Assembly: GCA_001593875.1 (NCBI GenBank)
Contig: LUCA01000031.1
Coordinates: forward strand, 1-7,381
Direction: 5' to 3'
DNA: 7,381 nucleotides
Origin: Candidatus Bathyarchaeota archaeon B23
GTDB taxonomy: Archaea > Thermoproteota > Bathyarchaeia > TCS64 > B23
A program made the translations under genes and the position numbers. The notes under the pieces were generated by a model, which saw only the letters and a list, made by a program, of their open reading frames with translations, was not told where the DNA came from and searched no databases. This document shows positions 5,751 through 7,381 of this stretch, in pieces; the stretch's first letter is position 1, and each line of letters opens with the position of its first letter.

Positions 5751-6222
5751 GAAGCTGGACGAGCGGGATCGGGAGATACTGAGGCTTCTCCAGGGGGATG
5801 GGAAGACCTCGGCGAGGGAGATCGCCGAGAGGCTGGGCTGCCCCCTGACGACGGTCTACTCCCGAATCAGGAGGCTGGAGGAGTCGGGGATCATCAGGGG
5901 CTACAAGGCGATCCTGGATGCCGACAAGCTGGGCAGGCCCACGACGGCCTTCATCCTCGCCTCCTTCACCTACAGAACCCCCGGCATCCATGAGACCCTC
6001 GATCAGCGGGAGATCGCCAGGGAGATCGCCAAGTTCCCAGAGGTTCAGGAGGTCCACATCATCACCGGCGACTGGGACATCCTCATCAAGGTGAAGGCCC
6101 GGGACGTCGCCGAGATCGGCCGCTTCGTCGTCGACAAGCTGAGGACGGTGAGGGGCGTGGAGAGGACGCTGACCTGCATGGTCTTCGACACCGCCAAGGA
6201 GACCCTCGACCTACCTCTCTGA
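5749..6222 (+). CDS. Lrp/AsnC family transcriptional regulator
   Basis: A 157-residue DNA-binding regulator of standard family length. The N-terminal winged helix-turn-helix (about 1-60) starts with LDERDREILRLLQ. Its turn and recognition helix lie at about 20-46 (SAREIAERLG, then PLTTVYSRIRRLEESG), followed by IIRGYKAILD. The C-terminal RAM/ligand domain (about 65-150) contains the GDWDILIKVKA effector-loop region (107-117) and an FDTAKE strand near the end. Family members form dimers to octamers and usually sense amino acids. There is no Shine-Dalgarno; the TATA box at 5719-5724 implies a leaderless mRNA. A perfect palindrome overlaps the start codon, suggesting autoregulation. It is divergent from the asparagine synthetase gene and 38 bases ahead of a deacetylase-family gene with its own Shine-Dalgarno, probably a two-gene operon. 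The effector is unknown; Asn or Asp is a guess from context. Confidence 0.95.
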   Translation: MKLDERDREILRLLQGDGKTSAREIAERLGCPLTTVYSRIRRLEESGIIRGYKAILDADKLGRPTTAFILASFTYRTPGIHETLDQREIAREIAKFPEVQEVHIITGDWDILIKVKARDVAEIGRFVVDKLRTVRGVERTLTCMVFDTAKETLDLPL

Positions 6223-6248
6223 TCGAAGCCCCTTTCTACCCCCTCCCC

Positions 6249-6253
6249 GGAGG
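6249..6253 (+). promoter_or_regulatory. Shine-Dalgarno of the deacetylase gene
   Basis: GGAGG lies seven bases before the GTG at 6261. A TAA stop in the same frame at 6255-6257 excludes any longer reading, so this site fixes the start. Confidence 0.8.
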
Positions 6254-6260
6254 ATAAGTC

Positions 6261-7319
6261 GTGGATAGGGTCGCCGTCCTCCACCACCCAGGTCTCGTCG
6301 ATTATGACTTCGGTCCAGGCCACCCCTTCAGGGGAGACCGCTTCGAGAGGTTCATGGAGCTGCTGGAGGCCTATGGGGTCCTGGAGCAGGGGGGCGTAGA
6401 CCTCCTACGGCCTGAGGCCGCTGGGGATGAGGACCTGCTGCTGGTTCACTCAGGGGGGTATGTGAGGATGGTGGAGGCACTGGCTGAGAGGAGTATCCCC
6501 CTAACAGCCGATACGCCCCTGAATCCAGGCGTCGTGAGGGCTGCTAGGATCGTGGTGGGCTCCTCCCTCACGGCCGGTGAGTTGGTGGTGGAAGGTCGAT
6601 ACAGGGTGGCGGAGGGCGTCGGCGGAGGCCTCCACCACGCCGGGAGGGACTATGGCGGAGGCTTCTGCGTCTTCAACGACGTCGCCGTCTGCGCCCAGGC
6701 CCTCGTGGAGCGGAGGGGGTTAAGCCGGGTGCTGATCTTCGACACCGACGCCCACGCCGGCAACGGGACCATGGACATCTTCTACGACGACCCCCACATC
6801 CTCTTCATCTCCATCCATCAGGATCCCCGAACCATCTACCCCGGAACGGGCTTCATCCATCAGATGGGGGAGGGGGAGGGTGAGGGCTATACAGTGAACA
6901 TCCCCCTCCCGCCGGGAGCCGATGATCGATGCCTAGAGCCGGTCATCCGGAGGATACTCCTCCCCCTGGCCAGGGAGTTTAGGCCCCAGGTCATCATACG
7001 GAACGGGGGTTCAGACCCCCACTTCCAAGACGGGTTGGCGAGTCTCGCCCTCTCCCTCAGGGGTCTGCGACGACTGGGTGAGGCCGTGGCTCAGGCGGCG
7101 AGGGAGGCCGGCTGCGGCGTCGTCGACCTCTGCTGCAGCGGTTACAACCCCTCCACGGTGGCTCAGGGCTGGCTGGCGCTCCTCTCCGGCGTAGCCGATC
7201 TCGACCTGGAGCTGCAGGAGCCCTCTCCGCCTCCTAGGGCTGGCAGGGGGATCTACGAGAGAACCCTGAGGGTGGTTGAGGACCTGGAGGGGCGGCTGGG
7301 GGAGTATTGGAGCCTCTAG
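6261..7319 (+). CDS. Histone deacetylase superfamily protein (AcuC/acetylpolyamine deacetylase-like)
   Basis: A zinc-dependent deacylase of 352 residues with the arginase/deacetylase fold, complete from the N-terminal YDFGPGHPF signature (15-23). The general acid/base pair is H125-H126 in GGGLHHA, a form resembling AcuC. GGGFCVFNDVA follows (132-142). The zinc ligands are D163 and H165 in DTDAHAGNG, plus D252 in NGGSDPH; D161 fits the charge-relay position. SIHQDP and YPGTG (184-197) are typical. The transition-state tyrosine is Y295 in CSGYN, where GGGY is usual. The second His of the common D-x-H-H-G motif is Ala166; it is not a metal ligand, so activity is expected. Possible substrates are acetylated chromatin proteins, acetyl-CoA synthetase or acetylpolyamines, which the sequence cannot separate. 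The start is GTG with a strong Shine-Dalgarno. It lies 38 bases behind the Lrp/AsnC gene with no TATA box between, so they are probably co-transcribed. Confidence 0.93.
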   Translation: MDRVAVLHHPGLVDYDFGPGHPFRGDRFERFMELLEAYGVLEQGGVDLLRPEAAGDEDLLLVHSGGYVRMVEALAERSIPLTADTPLNPGVVRAARIVVGSSLTAGELVVEGRYRVAEGVGGGLHHAGRDYGGGFCVFNDVAVCAQALVERRGLSRVLIFDTDAHAGNGTMDIFYDDPHILFISIHQDPRTIYPGTGFIHQMGEGEGEGYTVNIPLPPGADDRCLEPVIRRILLPLAREFRPQVIIRNGGSDPHFQDGLASLALSLRGLRRLGEAVAQAAREAGCGVVDLCCSGYNPSTVAQGWLALLSGVADLDLELQEPSPPPRAGRGIYERTLRVVEDLEGRLGEYWSL

Positions 7320-7381
7320 GCTGAGAGCCTCCTACAGGCCTTGGAGAGGGTGTAGAGGACCTGCGGTAGGGCTAGGGGTGT
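7316..7381 (-). CDS. Possible 3' end of a convergent gene (partial)
   Basis: The minus strand is open from the window edge to a TAG at 7318-7316 and encodes 21 residues ending LYTLSKACRRLSA. Codons fit the neighbouring genes (AGG, CTC, AAG, GCC; mostly G/C in third position), and the segment reads as a basic C-terminal helix. Its stop would overlap the deacetylase stop by two bases. The stretch is too short to identify, and other frames are also partly open, so it may not be a gene. Confidence 0.3.
   Translation of the reverse strand, partial: TPLALPQVLYTLSKACRRLSA

Noticed and set aside
6866..6886. G-rich GGGGGAGGG-type repeat inside the deacetylase gene
   Set aside because: It encodes a Gly/Glu-rich loop (residues 203-209) between conserved motifs in frame. 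It is explained by coding and not extended enough to call a repeat element.

Overview
This GC-rich 7.4 kb window looks archaeal and ordinary in gene content. It holds seven complete protein genes and possibly the tail of an eighth. The archaeal assignment rests on an archaeal-type TrmI tRNA methyltransferase, an AsnRS-derived asparagine synthetase (AS-AR type), an M42 tetrahedral-type aminopeptidase, TATA-box promoters about 25 bases from start codons (leaderless pattern), and heavy use of AGG for arginine. A thermophilic or TACK-group archaeon is plausible, but the lineage cannot be fixed from sequence alone. No mobile element, CRISPR array, tRNA or rRNA is visible.

Layout. A VTT/DedA-like membrane protein (plus strand, 16-645) runs tail to tail into a block of four minus-strand genes, read right to left: asparagine synthetase (5633-4650), trmI (4555-3779), M42 aminopeptidase (3760-2675) and bacterial-type threonyl-tRNA synthetase (2518-617). 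trmI and the aminopeptidase are separated by 18 bases and are almost certainly one transcript. trmI and thrS each have their own TATA-like element in the preceding gap. Divergent from the asparagine synthetase lies an Lrp/AsnC regulator (5749-6222), followed 38 bases later by a histone-deacetylase-superfamily enzyme (6261-7319). The last 60 bases may contain the 3' end of a convergent gene.

The most interesting part is the AT-rich divergent promoter (5634-5748). It carries two copies of a TCGT-N7-ACGA element whose centres are 42 bp apart, which is four helical turns. One is part of a perfect 17-bp palindrome overlapping the start of the Lrp/AsnC gene. The other lies just upstream of the asparagine synthetase TATA box. 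This suggests an autoregulated Lrp-type circuit controlling asparagine synthesis. The arrangement resembles E. coli asnC-asnA, but the enzyme here has a different origin. The thrS upstream region is also structured: an inverted repeat with related half-sites flanks its TATA element, and its leader can close into an 8-bp GC-rich helix.

The minus-strand genes share a translation and amino-acid-supply theme: Asn synthesis, Thr charging, tRNA m1A modification and peptide recycling. The plus-strand pair links an amino-acid-sensing type of regulator to a deacylase.
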